From the NCBI GenBank assembly GCA_039029395.1, contig JBCCGG010000015.1:54148-118147 (forward strand): a DNA stretch of 64,000 nucleotides, written 5' to 3'. Source of the DNA: JBCCGG01 sp039029395 (lineage in GTDB: Bacteria > Pseudomonadota > Alphaproteobacteria > Kiloniellales > JAKSDN01). The notes below the pieces were generated by a model that was not told where the DNA came from, did not search any database, and saw only the letters and a list, made by a program, of their open reading frames with translations. Both the position numbers and the translations under genes were made by a program. This document shows positions 17,559 through 26,444 of the stretch, one piece after another; the first letter of the stretch is position 1, and each line of letters opens with the position of its first letter.

Positions 17559-18218
17559 TCACGCCGCCTCGATCAAGCCCGGCAGCTCGGCCATGTCGTC
17601 GAACACCTCGGCCGCGCCGGCCGCGCGCAGGCGATCGCCGTGCCCATCCAAGCAGTGGCTGGCGCCGGCGAAGCCGAGCACCCGCATGCCGGCAGCGACG
17701 CCCGCCTTGACCCCGGTCACCGAGTCCTCGATCACCAGGCAGGTTTCAGGCGGGGTCCGAAGGCTGCGGGCGGCCAGCTGAAAGAGATCCGGAAAGGGTT
17801 TGCCCCGGGCGACCATTTGGGCCGAGAAGATTCGCTCGTCGAAGAAGCGCCTGAGGCCGGTCAGCTCCAAGCTGTGCTCGATCCGGGGCACGTCGCTGCT
17901 GGAGGCAACGCAGACCGGCCGATCGATCGCTTCCAGGGCGCGTGCCATGTTCGGCACGGCGGTGAGCTCGCTGTCGAACGCCGTCAGCACCCTGGCCAGA
18001 ATGTGGTCGCGAAAGTCCTCGGGCACCGGAATCCCCTGCTCGGCGGAGAGCGTGTCGATCATGTCCTGGGTCTTGTAGCCGACGAAGCGCGCGGCGACCT
18101 CCTCGACCGTGAGCTTGAAGCCGAGCCGCCCGAGCTCGCGCGCATCGACCCGGCAGGCGATGATCTCGCTGTCGACCAAGACCCCGTCGCAGTCGAAGAT
18201 GACCAGGTCCGGGGTCAT
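17559..18218 (-). CDS. HAD-superfamily hydrolase (beta-phosphoglucomutase-like phosphatase)
   Basis: This is a 219-aa HAD subfamily IA enzyme. The catalytic motif I is VIFDCDGVLVDSE (nucleophile Asp9 and acid Asp11), motif II is VCVASSSD, motif III Lys is in ARGKPFPDLF, and motif IV is CLVIEDSVTGVKAG. The start is ATG 18218, overlapping the stop of the sulfatase-type gene by 4 bp (ATGA), so the two are translated together. It may dephosphorylate the product released by that neighbour; this is inference. Confidence 0.9.
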   Translation of the reverse strand: MTPDLVIFDCDGVLVDSEIIACRVDARELGRLGFKLTVEEVAARFVGYKTQDMIDTLSAEQGIPVPEDFRDHILARVLTAFDSELTAVPNMARALEAIDRPVCVASSSDVPRIEHSLELTGLRRFFDERIFSAQMVARGKPFPDLFQLAARSLRTPPETCLVIEDSVTGVKAGVAAGMRVLGFAGASHCLDGHGDRLRAAGAAEVFDDMAELPGLIEAA

Positions 18219-19750
18219 GATCCGCTCGCCATCACGTCGACCAGACCGCTTTCGGTGATGCGCAAGTGGCTGAGTGTGCGGTCGTCCCGGGCCATGCGCC
18301 AAGACAACAGCCTTTGGGCATAGTCCATCACGCGCGCGGCGTGGGCCGGGTCGCCGGCCAGATTGTGGAACTCGTCCGGATCTTCCTGCAGATCGAAGAA
18401 GACCGGCGGAAGACCGGCGAAGTGTACGTACTTGTAGCGCTCGTCGCGCATGCCCATCATCGAGCTGGTCTCCGGGGTCAGGCCGAGCACCGGCCGGCCG
18501 GCCTTTTCCGCCAGATCCCGGAAGTCGAACGACCAATGGACCTCCGCGCGCGGCGCCGAGGGCACATCACCTTGTAGGTAAGGCACGAGCGAGCGGCCGT
18601 CGCATTGGGGCGGGATCGGCGCGCCGATCCACTCCAGGATCGTCGGCATGATATCGACCGATTCCGAAAAGTCCTCGACCACACGGCCCCGGGCGCCGCC
18701 CGGGCGCGGGTCGCGCACGATTAGGGGGATCGCGTAGGTCGGCTCGAAGTAGCTGTACTTTGCGAACATCCAGTGTTCGCCCAGCTGCTCGCCGTGATCC
18801 GAGGTGAAGACGATCAGCGTTTCGTCGTAAAGGCCCCGTTCCTTGAGGAACGCCATCAGGCGGCCAAGCTGGGCATCGACCTCGCTGATCAGGCCATAGT
18901 AGGCGGCGCGCAGCTGCCGAACCTGCAGGTCGCTGAAGGCCAGGCGGTCTTCCTCGGGCCAGGCCGGCCACATGCGATTGCCCTGCTGGTGCCACAGGTA
19001 ATAGCCCAGATAGGGGTGCTGGCGGGCCTCCTCCTCCGGCGTGGCACGGCGCGCCGGCAGGTCGACCGCGGCCGGGTCAGTGAGCCCGTTGAAGGGCGCG
19101 GCGGCGATAAACGGCGGATGGGGCGGATAGATCGACAGGTGGAGGAACCAGGGCCGGTCCTTCTGTTTCTTCAACTGCTCGATCGTGCCGTCGACCAGGA
19201 ACCCGCTGAGACTGTGCTCCGCCTCGTAGAGCGCCGGCGGCAGCGGACCGTCGCCATAGGTGGCATCGGCGGCCGGACGAAAGGGGGCCTCCGGGTCCTC
19301 GCCCAAGGCATAGCCCCGATCGCGCAGAAAAGCGCACCACTGGCTTTGTTCGTTGTCCATGCGCAGCAGGGGCTCCATGCCCGGCAGGATGCCGTCGCTG
19401 CGGCGCAGCTCCGGGTCGCCGGGCGCCAGGACGCGGGGATCGGCGGCCACGTCGGTGTAGCCCAGGAAGCCCGGCCGGTAGCCCATCTTGCGGGCCTCCA
19501 GGGCCACGTTGGCGTGGCGCCGGTCGAGCACCGCGCCGTTCACCACCAGTCGGTGATTGTGCTGGTAAAGGCCCGTGTGCAGGCTGGCGCGGGACGGCGC
19601 GCAGGGCGTCGCCTGGGCATAGTGGCGGCGGAACAGCACGCCCTCGGCCGCCAGGCGGTCCAGATGGGGCGTGCGCACCAGCGGGTGGCCGACCGCCGAA
19701 AGACTGTCGGCGCGCCACTGGTCGGCGGTGATCAGAAGGACGTTTCGCAC
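18215..19750 (-). CDS. Alkaline phosphatase-superfamily hydrolase (phosphonate monoester hydrolase/arylsulfatase type)
   Basis: This is a 511-aa enzyme with the sulfatase fold. The metal site opens with NVLLITADQWRAD, and the formylglycine motif is C-A-P-S-R in TPCAPSRASLHTG near residue 50. The second metal site is LIVFTSDHGEQLGEHWMFAK, and FEPTYAIPLIVRDP follows. The C-terminal part (YKYVHFAGLPPVFFDLQEDP, then DDRTLSHLRI) resembles rhizobial phosphonate monoester hydrolases more than classical arylsulfatases. There is no signal peptide, so it acts in the cytoplasm. A formylglycine-generating enzyme is needed and is not in the window. Confidence 0.88.
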   Translation of the reverse strand: MRNVLLITADQWRADSLSAVGHPLVRTPHLDRLAAEGVLFRRHYAQATPCAPSRASLHTGLYQHNHRLVVNGAVLDRRHANVALEARKMGYRPGFLGYTDVAADPRVLAPGDPELRRSDGILPGMEPLLRMDNEQSQWCAFLRDRGYALGEDPEAPFRPAADATYGDGPLPPALYEAEHSLSGFLVDGTIEQLKKQKDRPWFLHLSIYPPHPPFIAAAPFNGLTDPAAVDLPARRATPEEEARQHPYLGYYLWHQQGNRMWPAWPEEDRLAFSDLQVRQLRAAYYGLISEVDAQLGRLMAFLKERGLYDETLIVFTSDHGEQLGEHWMFAKYSYFEPTYAIPLIVRDPRPGGARGRVVEDFSESVDIMPTILEWIGAPIPPQCDGRSLVPYLQGDVPSAPRAEVHWSFDFRDLAEKAGRPVLGLTPETSSMMGMRDERYKYVHFAGLPPVFFDLQEDPDEFHNLAGDPAHAARVMDYAQRLLSWRMARDDRTLSHLRITESGLVDVMASGS

Positions 19751-19967
19751 AAGAGGGCTTTCCTACCTCGTTGCAACGGCTCGATCGAAGGCTAGCGCAA
19801 AATCCGGAGTCGCATGAACCGCGCGTGACGCCGAGCCCCTGTCTTGGGCGATACCAGCCCGCGCGACGGTTTGGTCTGGCTCTACCGGAGGCCTGCTTTC
19901 GAACTTATGCCACCCCACGACCAAGTCCAGCGGGGTGAGCTTCACCAGCCCCTGTTAAGCCGGCCGC

Positions 19968-20183
19968 TTAGCTCGGCTCAGAGCGATCGCTTGGCTTGGG
20001 CCGGGATACAGTGAGGATTCTGTCCCGCGCCTCCACGTCTTCCGAGAGGCGCGCGACCAGGGCATCGACCTGGTCATCCAGCTTTTTGAGGGTGAGCACC
20101 GAGAGCACCGTGGCCGCCGCCGCGCCAGCCGGCCCGGCGGTCGAGGGATCCCCGGCTTTGTCAGAATCCTTGCGCGTCTTCAT
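19968..20183 (-). CDS. Small hypothetical protein
   Basis: A 71-aa frame starting at ATG 20183 (an upstream in-frame ATG at 20234 would add 17 residues). It has a charged N-terminus, an Ala/Gly-rich middle and an amphipathic C-terminal helix with heptad-like spacing (LKKLDDQVDALVARLSEDV) that could form a coiled coil. No clear ribosome site and no family recognised. It is placed on the minus strand because the opposite frame is Ser/Arg-rich shadow sequence. Confidence 0.4.
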   Translation of the reverse strand: MKTRKDSDKAGDPSTAGPAGAAAATVLSVLTLKKLDDQVDALVARLSEDVEARDRILTVSRPKPSDRSEPS

Positions 20184-20234
20184 GACTTTTGGTTCCCCAT
20201 TTCCAGATCTCTTCCTGGGATCCCGTAGAAGCAT

Positions 20235-20979
20235 GCGCTTAAAGTACTAACTTAAAGCTAAGAAAATTCTCGACAAATTTGATCGACATTGGGTGCAGGG
20301 ACAAGCGGGCCCAGCGCGCTGGCGGCGCAGAAATTCATGGTAAATTTCGCCTTGATTCGATTGTTAAAATTTGGTAAAAATGCCTTCTTCTCAGGTATCT
20401 CCGCCGCGAGGTATGCTTTTGGGGTTAGAGAAGGGAATGGGGGCCGAGAGCGATTCGGCTATTAGGCTGAGCGTTTTCGGTGCACTGCTTAACGGGGAAG
20501 GTCTTGAAAGAGTTTTCCTGAAAAGAACACGTCCTGGGCCGCGCCCTTGCCAGAGGTCTACACGGCCCAGGACCCCCATTTCGCGGCCAACGGGCCCATT
20601 GCAAAGAAAAAATTGCAATGTGAGCTGTATCGTCGCCCCGGGACGCGGACGCTGCGATAACCGTCAGGAATCGCTGCGGGTCACAGAACCTTTACAATAG
20701 CACAAAGAGATCTGGATTTGAAGCTTGGCCTCTCTTCAATGAGAGGGCAGAACGATTTCCTATCTAGCCGGCGACCATTCCAGAATGGAGGAGGATAGGC
20801 GAGGCGGTCCCTCCTGAGACCCGTCGCCTAGCCGGCATGCCAGGCACCGATTGCCGCTGAGCGCAAGGTCCCGCCGCCGAGCGCGCCTCATCACGAAGTC
20901 AATGCACGCGAAGGGCCCAAGACCCCACCGGAGGGATAATTTTTTACTTTAGAAAGCTAAGTTAACCGCTTGAAAATAT
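20235..20979. other. Long gene-free stretch with several inverted repeats
   Basis: No convincing gene in about 745 bp. The 5' part (20260-20390) is AT-rich. Two hairpins are visible: arms GTCCTGGGCCG at 20531-20541 and CGGCCCAGGAC at 20563-20573 (perfect 11 bp, 21-base loop), then CATTGCAA at 20597-20604 with TTGCAATG at 20613-20620 (8 bp, 8-base loop). The 3' end (20935-20965) is AT-rich again. It could encode a structured RNA or hold terminators; nothing is identifiable as a known RNA family. Confidence 0.5.
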
Positions 20980-21057
20980 TGGGGTGGCTGATGGGATTTG
21001 AACCCACGACCTCCTGGACCACAACCAGGCGCTCTAACCAACTGAGCTACAGCCACC
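20980..21057 (-). tRNA. tRNA-His (GTG anticodon)
   Basis: On the minus strand the sequence folds as a cloverleaf: acceptor GGTGGCT pairs with AGCCACC, D-loop GTTGGTTAGAGC, anticodon stem CTGG/CCAG around the loop containing GTG, and T-arm GTGGGTTCAAATCCCAT. The extra 5' G opposite C73 is the hallmark of tRNA-His, and the CCA end is encoded (20980-20982). Confidence 0.97.
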
Positions 21058-21212
21058 ATCTCGCCGGCCAGCTTAGCACGGGCCGGACGGCTCTGGGCTC
21101 GCTTTATACGCGGGTGCCGGGCGCCGTCAAGCGTCGGATCGCTGGCGCCCGGCGCGCAAGGTCGGCTAGGATCGGCACCGAGGCCTGGATCACCGCCGGA
21201 GAGCCTGGAGAG

Positions 21213-22055
21213 ATGGCACGCGCCCTGCCCCTTTCGGACGAGACCGTCGCGCGCGACCGCGCCGATAGTGTGGTGCGGCTCGAAGCGGTCTTCGAGGAGG
21301 CCTGGATCGAGCGGCTATTGGCCGGGTTCGGCGAGGTCGTCGAACGGCCCGGGCCGCTTTCCCGGGTCTATGCGGACGAGCGCGACGGCGCCGGCCAGTA
21401 CTTCCTCTTCGACATGGTCAACTGGACCCGGATCGAGGCGTTCCGGGCGTTTCTCGCCGAGGCGCCGGCCGCCGCCATAGCCGGCCAGCTCATGGGCGCG
21501 AATCAGGCCCGTCTGCTGCACGACACGATCTTTTTCCGCGCCCGCGGCACCCAGGCCCCCTCGCCCTTTCATCAGGACATGCCCTATTGGCCGGTCAAGG
21601 GGCGCCAGGCCTGCAGCATCTGGATGCCCTTGGTGCCGGTCGCCAAGCAAAGCGCGCTCGCGTTCGTGCCGGGCTCGCACCGCTGGGAGAAGGACTTCGC
21701 GCGCCCCAAGTTCAGCGCGAGCGATCCCCACGACCTGAAGAGCGAGGCCGAGAGCTATGCCGCGCTGCCGCCGGTCGAGGCGAACCAGTCGCGCTACGGG
21801 GTGGTGTCCTGGGACATGGCGCCGGGCGACTGCGTGGTGTTCGACGCCATGGTGCTGCACGGCGGCTCGGGCCGCCTGGCGCCCGACCGGGAGCTCCGGG
21901 TCTTCGCCACCAACTGGATCGGCGACGACGTGCGCGCCTCGGTGCGCCCGGGCGGGGTCGACCCGGACTTCTACTCAGTCTTCGCCCACTACGGCCTGCG
22001 CGAGGGCGACCCGCTCGATTGCCCGGCCTTTCCCTTGCTCTGGTCCCGGTCCTGA
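21213..22055 (+). CDS. Phytanoyl-CoA dioxygenase family protein
   Basis: This is a 280-aa non-heme iron oxygenase. The start is ATG 21213 behind GGAGAG; the open frame continues upstream through the tRNA region and must be a shadow there. The Fe ligands appear as H-x-D in SPFHQDMPYWP and a distal His in AMVLHGGSG, with an Arg in DRELRVFATNW. VPGSHRWEKDF is the typical PhyH loop. The aminotransferase ATG follows 6 bp after the stop, so the two form an operon. Confidence 0.88.
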   Translation: MARALPLSDETVARDRADSVVRLEAVFEEAWIERLLAGFGEVVERPGPLSRVYADERDGAGQYFLFDMVNWTRIEAFRAFLAEAPAAAIAGQLMGANQARLLHDTIFFRARGTQAPSPFHQDMPYWPVKGRQACSIWMPLVPVAKQSALAFVPGSHRWEKDFARPKFSASDPHDLKSEAESYAALPPVEANQSRYGVVSWDMAPGDCVVFDAMVLHGGSGRLAPDRELRVFATNWIGDDVRASVRPGGVDPDFYSVFAHYGLREGDPLDCPAFPLLWSRS

Positions 22056-22061
22056 GCGGGC

Positions 22062-23255
22062 ATGGTGATCCCCGCCCAGGGCATCGCCATGCTGCGCACG
22101 GAAAGTGCCTTTTCGGTGCTGGCCCGCGCCACCGCCCTGGCGGCGGCGGGCAAAGACGTGATCAACCTGGGCATCGGCCAGCCTGACTTCCGCACGCCCG
22201 AAGCGGTCGTCGAGGCTGGGATCAAGGCCCTGCGCGACGGCCACCACGGCTACACCCCGGCCGGCGGCGTCGCGCCCCTGCGCGAGGCGGTGGCGGCCGA
22301 TCTTGCCCGGCGCCTGAGCATCCAGGTGGATCCAGGGCGCCTCCTCATCGTGCCCGGCGGCAAGGTCACCATGTACTTCGCCATGGTGATGTTCGGCGAG
22401 CCGGGCGTGGAGATCCTCTATCCCGACCCAGGCTTCCCGACCTATCGCTCGGTGATCGACTTCACCGGCGCCACGGCGGTGCCGATCCCGCTCACCGAAG
22501 ACCGGGGCTTCGGCTTCTCGGCCGACGAGGTGCTGGCCCGCGTTACCCCGCGCACGCGGCTCATTATCCTCAACAGCCCGGCCAATCCGACCGGCGGGGT
22601 AACCGCGCCCGAGGAGATCGCGCGCCTGGCCGAGGGCCTGGCGGCCTTTCCCGATGTCGCCGTGCTGTCGGACGAGATCTACGGCCAGATGCTCTACGAC
22701 GGCGCCGCCCACCAAAGCCTGCTGCAGTTCGAGTCCTTGCGCGAGCGGGTCATCCTGCTCGACGGCTGGAGCAAGACCTATGCCATGACCGGCTGGCGCC
22801 TGGGCTACGGGGTCTGGCCCGAGGCCCTGGTGGAGAGCGCGACGCGCCTGGCGATCAATTCCCACTCCTGCGTCAACGCCGCCGCCCAGTATGCCGGCCT
22901 CGAAGCGCTGACCGGTCCCCAGGACTCGGTGGCCCAGATGATGGCCGCCTTCGCCCGTCGCCGGGACGTGGTGGTCGAAGAGCTGAACTGCCTGCCGGGC
23001 GTGACCTGCCAGATGCCGGGCGGCGCCTTTTACGCCTTTCCCAACGTCACCGGCACGGGCATGGATTCAGCAACGCTGGAGCACCGCCTGCTGGAAGAGG
23101 CCGGCGTCGCGACCATCGCCGGCACCTCCTTCGGCGATCTGGGCGAGGGTTACCTGCGCGTGTCCTACGCCAACAGCGAGGAGAACATCCGGGAGGCGAT
23201 GGGGCGCTTTCGGGAGCTCTTGGAGGAGCGCACACCGCCTTTAACGCCAAGGTGA
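22062..23255 (+). CDS. PLP-dependent class I/II aminotransferase
   Basis: This is a 397-aa fold-type I aminotransferase of the aspartate aminotransferase group. The N-terminal substrate loop is INLGIGQPDFRTPEAVVEA, the PLP-binding stretch is LIILNSPANPTGGV with VAVLSDEIYGQMLYDG, and the Schiff-base Lys is in DGWSKTYAMTGWRLGYG. RVSYANSEENI carries the C-terminal carboxylate-binding Arg. It is cotranscribed with the PhyH oxygenase, suggesting oxidation and transamination of one amino-acid-like substrate. Confidence 0.92.
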   Translation: MVIPAQGIAMLRTESAFSVLARATALAAAGKDVINLGIGQPDFRTPEAVVEAGIKALRDGHHGYTPAGGVAPLREAVAADLARRLSIQVDPGRLLIVPGGKVTMYFAMVMFGEPGVEILYPDPGFPTYRSVIDFTGATAVPIPLTEDRGFGFSADEVLARVTPRTRLIILNSPANPTGGVTAPEEIARLAEGLAAFPDVAVLSDEIYGQMLYDGAAHQSLLQFESLRERVILLDGWSKTYAMTGWRLGYGVWPEALVESATRLAINSHSCVNAAAQYAGLEALTGPQDSVAQMMAAFARRRDVVVEELNCLPGVTCQMPGGAFYAFPNVTGTGMDSATLEHRLLEEAGVATIAGTSFGDLGEGYLRVSYANSEENIREAMGRFRELLEERTPPLTPR

Positions 23256-23369
23256 CGACACCACCCAGGAGGTCGACCTAAAATCGAATTCTGACAAAAC
23301 GTCGCTGATGTACGTAGGTAGTTCCAGGATCGCCGCCATTCCAGTAAGCACGCCGAACCGATACCCAAG

Positions 23370-23666
23370 CTAATCCTCAACGATTTCCGTGCCGGTAAAT
23401 AGAATGCCTCTGCCGTTATGGAAGTCCAATTTCACTGGAGCCTCCCTTTGGAGCATTGACAATACTGAGTTCATCACCGACTCAGGTAAGTTCATGTAGA
23501 CTCTGTTGTTCGAAACTTGATCGTTTGGGATCGCAACTCCGGTTCGATAGAAACGGGCGACCCCCCTTTTTATGTTTCCCGTTCGGAGGAAAATTTTTCC
23601 GCGTACATTTCCAGCAACCGGCGTGCCGCTAATCGCGACTTTGTAGTTGTTGATCGTAACAGGCAT
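23370..23666 (-). CDS. Small hypothetical protein of an AT-rich islet
   Basis: This is a 98-aa protein of unknown family. The start at ATG 23666 has an excellent ribosome site (AAGGAAGGAG, 8-base spacing). The sequence looks like a small all-beta domain (VTINNYKVAISGTPV, GKIFLRTGNIKRGVARFY, APVKLDFHNGRGILFTGTEIVED). The gene and its flanks (about 23260-23900) are clearly lower in GC than the neighbours, which suggests recent acquisition. No partner gene or signal peptide. Confidence 0.65.
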   Translation of the reverse strand: MPVTINNYKVAISGTPVAGNVRGKIFLRTGNIKRGVARFYRTGVAIPNDQVSNNRVYMNLPESVMNSVLSMLQREAPVKLDFHNGRGILFTGTEIVED

Positions 23667-23914
23667 CCAAGCACTCCTTCCTTTACGTCCTCCACTTGAG
23701 GGGAGACCAAGGTTGCGATTTATCGCTTTCGATACTTCAGTACAAAGCTATAACGTTAGATTGTAAATTGGCCGCTTTGAACTTCACAACAATTTATGTT
23801 GCCCCAAAGCCAAGCCTGCCTCGTTCCGTCTGAGAACAAAGGGATATGGCAGCTCGGGAAAAGAACACTCTTAAACTGATCTCAATCGCGAGGTGTCACT
23901 TGGCACGAACTTGA

Positions 23915-24667
23915 TTAGGCTTTGCGCGCATAAACAATCGCCCCGCCCAGGGTACCTTGGCGGATATCGTGCAGCATGTCGGCATAGGTCTCGTGGACAT
24001 GGGTATAGCCTTCGGCGCCGGCCAAATCCTCGATCGCCGGGCGCTTGGCCTCTATGCGGGCGACCAGGTCCGCGTACCAGCGCTCGTAGGGCGCGTGGAG
24101 CTCCTGGGTCTCGTCGAGGCGCCAGCCGCCCGCTGCCAGCAGATCGGGCAGATCGGCGAGCTTGGGAGGCGGCGGCAGCTCGGGCGCGGTCATGTGGGCC
24201 GAATCGGAGTCGGGAAAATTGCCGGGGTCCACGTAGTCGAAGATCATCAGCCGTCCGGCGGGCGCGGTCAGGCCGGCCAGAATCTCCAGCGCCCGGGCAC
24301 GCTCCGGCAAGGCGTAAAGCACGTTGAATAAGGTGACCATATCGAACGGTCCTTGGATCACGCCGGCCACGTGGTAGAGGTCACAGTCGTGGAAGGTGAC
24401 ATGCGGATAGCGCTCGCGTGCCCAGGGGATCGAGTCCGCTTCCCGGTCGAAGCCGGTCACCTGGCCCCAGCCGTGCGCCTGCAGGTAGGCCGCCGTGCCG
24501 CCGCGCCCGCAGCCGGCGTCCAGAATTCGGCGCGCCGGGTCCTTGGGAAAGGCCGCCATGGCTTGCTCGATCGCCTCCTCTTCCCCGGCGTGGGCATAGT
24601 CGCCGTCGCGCACCAGGGCGAGCACCTGCTTGCCTTGGAAGGAGTTCATGCGAAAGGGTGCGGTCAT
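23915..24667 (-). CDS. Class I SAM-dependent methyltransferase
   Basis: This is a 250-aa methyltransferase starting at ATG 24667 behind GAGGAG. The SAM motif I is RILDAGCGRGGTAAYLQ at about residue 48, the acidic motif is VTGFDREADSIPWAR, and FDMVTLFNVLYALPERARAL is motif II/III. It overlaps the stop of the dipeptidase-fusion gene by 4 bp (ATGA), so it is coupled to it. Methyl acceptor unknown. Confidence 0.88.
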   Translation of the reverse strand: MTAPFRMNSFQGKQVLALVRDGDYAHAGEEEAIEQAMAAFPKDPARRILDAGCGRGGTAAYLQAHGWGQVTGFDREADSIPWARERYPHVTFHDCDLYHVAGVIQGPFDMVTLFNVLYALPERARALEILAGLTAPAGRLMIFDYVDPGNFPDSDSAHMTAPELPPPPKLADLPDLLAAGGWRLDETQELHAPYERWYADLVARIEAKRPAIEDLAGAEGYTHVHETYADMLHDIRQGTLGGAIVYARKA

Positions 24668-26346
24668 GGGGTCTCCTCCGGATCTTGGGCCAAGCCATAG
24701 AACGCCCTGCGCGGCGGCCCGTCGGGCGGCGCTGCCAGGGCCCAGAGCTGGGTGCCCCAATCGAAGTGCCACCATTCGTACGCGTAGTTGGCGAAGTCCT
24801 CCTCGGCCATCGCCCAACAGAGCAGCCGGCGGTTGGCCAGCGCCTCGCGCTCGCTCAAGGTCAGGCGCCAGGCGTCGCCCCCAAGAGCCCCTAGCTTGGC
24901 CTCGAGATAGTCGCTGTGGCTGACCTCGGCGGGATCGTCGAACAGGCCACCCATGAGCAGCTGCTGGCCGTCGGCACGTAGGCGCAGGGTGGTGTCGACA
25001 GCGCCGCCCGTGGCGTGAACCGGCCAGGTCCGGGAGTCGGCCGGATCGAAGGCGCGCGGGTCCGAGCAGTAGGTGCTGGCGAAGGTGGCGCAGTCGGCCT
25101 CGCTGGGATCGTCGAGCTGAGCCCGGGCCTGGGCCATGAAGAAGTCCCAGATTGCCTGTTGCAGGGCGATCCGACGATAGCCGTTGAGCAGGAAAAGCTC
25201 GACCCCATAAGCGGCCAAGCGCCGGTTGACCCGCACCAGGCGCTCGGCGACCGAGCGGCGCACCCAAACACCCGGCAGCGCCCCGTCGAAGGCCCGGTGA
25301 TAGGGCGCGTTGTGGCCGTCCGTGCGGCCATAAAAGCCAATCCCGGCGATGCCGTAGGCCGCAACGTCGACCAGGGGCTCGCCGGCGCGCGGGTCTTCCA
25401 GATCGATCGCCAGGGCGCCGTAGTCGCGCGAGGTCGGCGCCCCGGGGCGGATCGGGATCGGCCGCGCCCTGAGGTCGACCGCCGGCGCTGGCCGTCCCAG
25501 GGTGAGCCGGGCGCCCTCGCCCATGACGTCCCGGGCCAGGCGGCCGGGATCGCCGAACAGGGTGTCGGCGGTCAGCGCGTCCAGGTTGACCGCGGCCAGG
25601 GTTTGCAGGGCAGCCTCTTCCTCCTCGACCTCCACATAGACCAGGCGCGGGTCGCCATGCATGGGCACCTGAAGGATCTCGGCAAAGAAATGCAGCAGAC
25701 TCTGATCCCGGCGGGCGGTCTGCGGGCCGGTCACGGCGACCCGCAGGTCAGCCCAGGCCTCGGGCGGCAGCGCGTCGCGGATCTGGTCCATGACGTCCCG
25801 GCAGACTTGAAGCTGGGCTGCTGCCGCCCCGGTGAACAGCAACGGCAGGTCCTCGCTGGCCGCCCGGGCGAAGGCCGTCAGCTGGGCCGCTTTGACCTGG
25901 CGCCGGGCGATCGCCCGGTCCAGAAAGTCCGTGACGATCCCGAGAACCCGCACCGGCCGCAAACGGCCTTCGGCGTCCGGCAACTGACCGGTCTGTAGCG
26001 CCGTCGCCGCGCTCTCAATGGCCTCCCGATAGGCGGCCAAGGACCCCAGGGTCGCGGGCGAGAGCGCACCGTCGGCCGAGGATGGGCTCAAGAGATGGAT
26101 CACCGCGCCCGGCAGGTGGGCGAGGGTCTTGAGCTGGCTGTAGCGCGGCGGGCGCAGACCGGTGAAGACCCGGGGCGGGCCGTCGCCGTGGTAGAAGGTG
26201 AGGCGATCCTGGACCAGCAGGATCAGCCCCCGGCGCTTAAGGCGCGCGAGCAGCTCTGCCTTGGCCGCCTCGTTGAGCGCGACGAAGCGGTCGTTCAGCG
26301 CCGCCAAGCGCGCGGCCTCCGTCGTGGCGTGGTCGTCCGTGGTCAT
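24664..26346 (-). CDS. Fusion protein: unknown N-terminal domain + VanX-like D-Ala-D-Ala dipeptidase (peptidase M15D)
   Basis: This is a 560-aa cytoplasmic protein with no signal peptide. About residues 1-300 belong to no family I recognise. About residues 310-560 are a zinc dipeptidase of VanX type: PYHRAFDGALPGVWVRRSVA, ELFLLNGYRR, the zinc motif HATGGAVDTTL (near residue 443) and the catalytic EWWHFDWG (near residue 525). Stand-alone VanX-like enzymes are about 200-250 aa, so the N-terminal half is an added module. It is followed by a methyltransferase (4-bp overlap) and is divergent from a second methyltransferase gene. A glycopeptide-resistance role is unlikely in a Gram-negative; dipeptide salvage or tailoring is inference. 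Confidence 0.8.
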   Translation of the reverse strand: MTTDDHATTEAARLAALNDRFVALNEAAKAELLARLKRRGLILLVQDRLTFYHGDGPPRVFTGLRPPRYSQLKTLAHLPGAVIHLLSPSSADGALSPATLGSLAAYREAIESAATALQTGQLPDAEGRLRPVRVLGIVTDFLDRAIARRQVKAAQLTAFARAASEDLPLLFTGAAAAQLQVCRDVMDQIRDALPPEAWADLRVAVTGPQTARRDQSLLHFFAEILQVPMHGDPRLVYVEVEEEEAALQTLAAVNLDALTADTLFGDPGRLARDVMGEGARLTLGRPAPAVDLRARPIPIRPGAPTSRDYGALAIDLEDPRAGEPLVDVAAYGIAGIGFYGRTDGHNAPYHRAFDGALPGVWVRRSVAERLVRVNRRLAAYGVELFLLNGYRRIALQQAIWDFFMAQARAQLDDPSEADCATFASTYCSDPRAFDPADSRTWPVHATGGAVDTTLRLRADGQQLLMGGLFDDPAEVSHSDYLEAKLGALGGDAWRLTLSEREALANRRLLCWAMAEEDFANYAYEWWHFDWGTQLWALAAPPDGPPRRAFYGLAQDPEETP

Positions 26347-26444
26347 GGAGTCAGTGTGCCCGAGCCTAGTGGCCCGGGAAAGTGGACCCGTGACCGGCGC
26401 CTGGTAAGATCCCCTCAGCGACGGGGACGTTTTTTGAGGGTGCC

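Noticed and set aside
20371..20700. 109-aa plus-strand frame
   Set aside because: Composition is not protein-like and it covers two strong hairpins; no ribosome site.
20970..21212. N-terminal extension of the PhyH gene frame across the tRNA region
   Set aside because: The frame crosses tRNA-His on the opposite strand; a proper ribosome site and start exist at 21213.
24664..26346. Vancomycin-resistance gene
   Set aside because: Only the VanX-like fold is present, fused to another domain, with no vanH/vanA or sensor genes; Gram-negative setting.
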